Of a stretch of 64,000 nt of DNA, positions 62,974 to 64,000 are shown piece after piece. The translations under genes and the position numbers were made by a program. The notes under the pieces are model-generated. The model saw nothing but the letters and a program-made list of their open reading frames with translations, was not told the origin of the DNA and ran no database searches. This stretch comes from Campylobacter sp. MG1 (GTDB taxonomy: Bacteria; Campylobacterota; Campylobacteria; Campylobacterales; Campylobacteraceae). Each line of letters begins with the position of its first letter. The first letter of the stretch is position 1. The stretch covers positions 1 to 64,000 of the forward strand of contig NZ_JANYME010000002.1 in the NCBI RefSeq assembly GCF_026616895.1, read 5' to 3'.

Positions 62974-63450
62974 ATGATTACAATACAAAAAGCTTCAGAA
63001 AAAGATTTAGATTTAATCTTAGAATTTATTAAAAAATTAGCTGATTATGAAAACTTATCAAGTAGCGTTGTAGCTACTAAAGAACTTTTAAAAGAAAACT
63101 TATTTATAAAACAAAAAGCTTATGTTTTAATAGCTTATTATGATTTAAAGCCTGTTGGATTTGCTTTGTATTTTAATAATTTCTCTACATTTTTAGGAAA
63201 ATGTGGAATTTACTTAGAAGATTTATTCGTTGATGTTGAATACAGAAATAAAGGAATAGGAAAAGCACTCATAAAAGAGCTAGCTAAAATAGCTAAACAA
63301 AATGATTACGAAAGAATTGATTGGGTTTGTCTTAAAGACAACTATCCAAGTCTTGAAGTTTATAAAAAAATAGGAGCTAACACAAAAGATGAATGGCTAC
63401 TACATAGACTTGAAAAATCAGATATAAACAACCTTTTAAATAATAAATAA
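62974..63450 (+). CDS. GNAT-family acetyltransferase
   Basis: A 158-residue acetyltransferase. ITIQKASEKDLDLILEFIKKLADYE at the start and the acetyl-CoA loop LFVDVEYRNKGIGKALIKELAKIA near 87-110 (R-x-x-G-x-G/A) define the family; the end resembles the polyamine/thialysine N-acetyltransferase subgroup (DWVCLKDNYPSLEVYKKIGA). Substrate uncertain. Stands alone between two unrelated units. Confidence 0.85.
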   Translation: MITIQKASEKDLDLILEFIKKLADYENLSSSVVATKELLKENLFIKQKAYVLIAYYDLKPVGFALYFNNFSTFLGKCGIYLEDLFVDVEYRNKGIGKALIKELAKIAKQNDYERIDWVCLKDNYPSLEVYKKIGANTKDEWLLHRLEKSDINNLLNNK

Positions 63451-63821
63451 GTTATCTTAACTATGTATAAAAATCACTTAAAATATAAATAATAAGAAAT
63501 TAAATCATACATTTAAAATTCTTAAATTAATACCTTAGCTAAATCAATAATTTAATAACTTTTAAAATCACTAATTATTGTTTAATTTTAGATTTTTAAA
63601 CAATTCTAGCTAAATTACTTTTAGCATTATAAGCTTTTATTACCTATAAATATTTTAAGCGTTTAATAAAACTAAAAATACTCATAAATACATTTATTTT
63701 TCAAATTCCAAAACAATTAATAATCAAACCAATCATATTTATAACCACCTTATAAAGCGTTATAACTAATTTACAATAAAATAAAAAAATAGTTAAATAA
63801 ATTATTTCTTAGGGGTTATAA
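63451..63821. other. AT-rich gap before the transporter gene
   Basis: About 370 bases, nearly all A and T, with no reading frame, strong hairpin or repeat seen. A promoter for the following gene presumably lies in its last 60 bases. Confidence 0.5.
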
Positions 63822-64000
63822 ATGAGAAACGATTTTTTAAAAATCAATGGAATAATCGCATTTTTATTAGTTGGGTTTTTGAATGCTTTTGTTGATTTAG
63901 GACATAAAATCATCATTCAAAACACGGTTTATAAGATTTATGATGGCAGTACGCAATTATTTTTAACCGCAATTATTAATGCTTTAATTTTATTACCTTA
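63822..64000 (+). CDS. LplT/Aas-type membrane transporter, N-terminal part (partial)
   Basis: ATG at 63822 opens a frame running off the right edge after 59 codons. The visible part has two hydrophobic helices, INGIIAFLLVGFLNAFVDLG and TQLFLTAIINALILLP, with HKIIIQNTVYKIYDG between them. This is the start seen in MFS-type lysophospholipid flippases (LplT) and in the fused MFS/acyltransferase/acyl-ACP synthetase Aas proteins of Campylobacterota. AGGGG lies upstream. Which of the two forms applies depends on sequence beyond the window. Confidence 0.65.
   Translation, partial: MRNDFLKINGIIAFLLVGFLNAFVDLGHKIIIQNTVYKIYDGSTQLFLTAIINALILLP

Noticed and set aside
1-64000. CRISPR arrays, insertion sequences, prophage and rRNA genes
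   Set aside because: No regularly spaced repeats, transposase-like frames, phage gene clusters or rRNA sequence were seen.

Overview
The window is chromosomal DNA of a very AT-rich member of the Campylobacterota, most probably Campylobacter. The evidence is the gene order and gene types: rpmH-rnpA-yidD-yidC-khpB-mnmE, mraY-murD, a CfbpABC-like iron transporter, a hippuricase-like amidohydrolase, FliN/FliO beside lpxC, family-4 UDG next to the rpmH locus, TAAAAT/TATAAT -10 boxes behind T-rich tracts, and long poly-G/C tracts of the phase-variation type. The species cannot be fixed from the sequence alone.

Layout. 1-688: N-terminus of a giant secreted adhesin of the LapA type, running off the left edge and carrying a TAAG site for a LapG-type protease. 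808-5856: Sel1-repeat periplasmic protein, a candidate small RNA, phosphoethanolamine transferase, exonuclease III, a flavin-fold protein, a 28-codon membrane micro-ORF and glycerate kinase. 6165-6440: dead antitoxin-like gene. 7386-14032: a type I restriction-modification locus (hsdM-hsdS-hsdR) with several unusual states: a G10 tract and a separate one-base frameshift in hsdM, a 45-bp in-frame direct repeat in hsdS, and hsdR divided into two coupled reading frames. 14119-21930: ten closely packed minus-strand genes (CheX-like, FliN, FliO, M23 peptidase, LpxC, TsaB, ThrB, ComM, MscS, HugZ). 22016-25586: TauE permease and UvrA. 25784-33373: a minus-strand run of eight genes, proC to a thiamine-binding-type protein, including lptD and pnp. 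33523-34185: BamD. 34230-34405: a rod-like structured RNA with its own promoter, possibly 6S RNA. 34438-38720: the rpmH-to-mnmE cluster, in which rnpA has no normal start codon. 38807-44093: UDG-like protein, periplasmic protein, ThiD, MraY, MurD and a small membrane protein. 44140-44215: tRNA-Phe. 44318-49842: KsgA, RNase J, KpsF, RluB, HipO-like. 49918-53196: an iron-uptake operon behind a Fur-box-like operator. 53197-54995: gene-poor ground with a lipoprotein under a promoter that carries a G9 tract, and a fragment of a second ABC ATPase. 54996-59389: two near-duplicate modules, each a solute-binding protein with a conserved 12-codon leader peptide on the minus strand, alternating with an amidohydrolase and argF on the plus strand. 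59464-62930: SRP54 and the rpsP-khpA-rimM-trmD-rplS operon. 62974-64000: an acetyltransferase and the first codons of an LplT/Aas-type transporter.

How the parts work together. Most genes are core functions: envelope biogenesis (LpxC, LptD, BamD, YidC, MraY, MurD, KpsF, M23), tRNA and ribosome maturation (MnmE, TsaB, KsgA, RluB, RimM, TrmD, RnpA), RNA decay (Pnp, RNase J) and protein targeting (Ffh). The variable parts are the adhesin, the R-M locus, the G9-promoter lipoprotein and the duplicated binding proteins. These hold most of the observations worth checking.

No CRISPR array, insertion sequence, rRNA or prophage was seen. All functional names are by reading motifs and context, not by database search.
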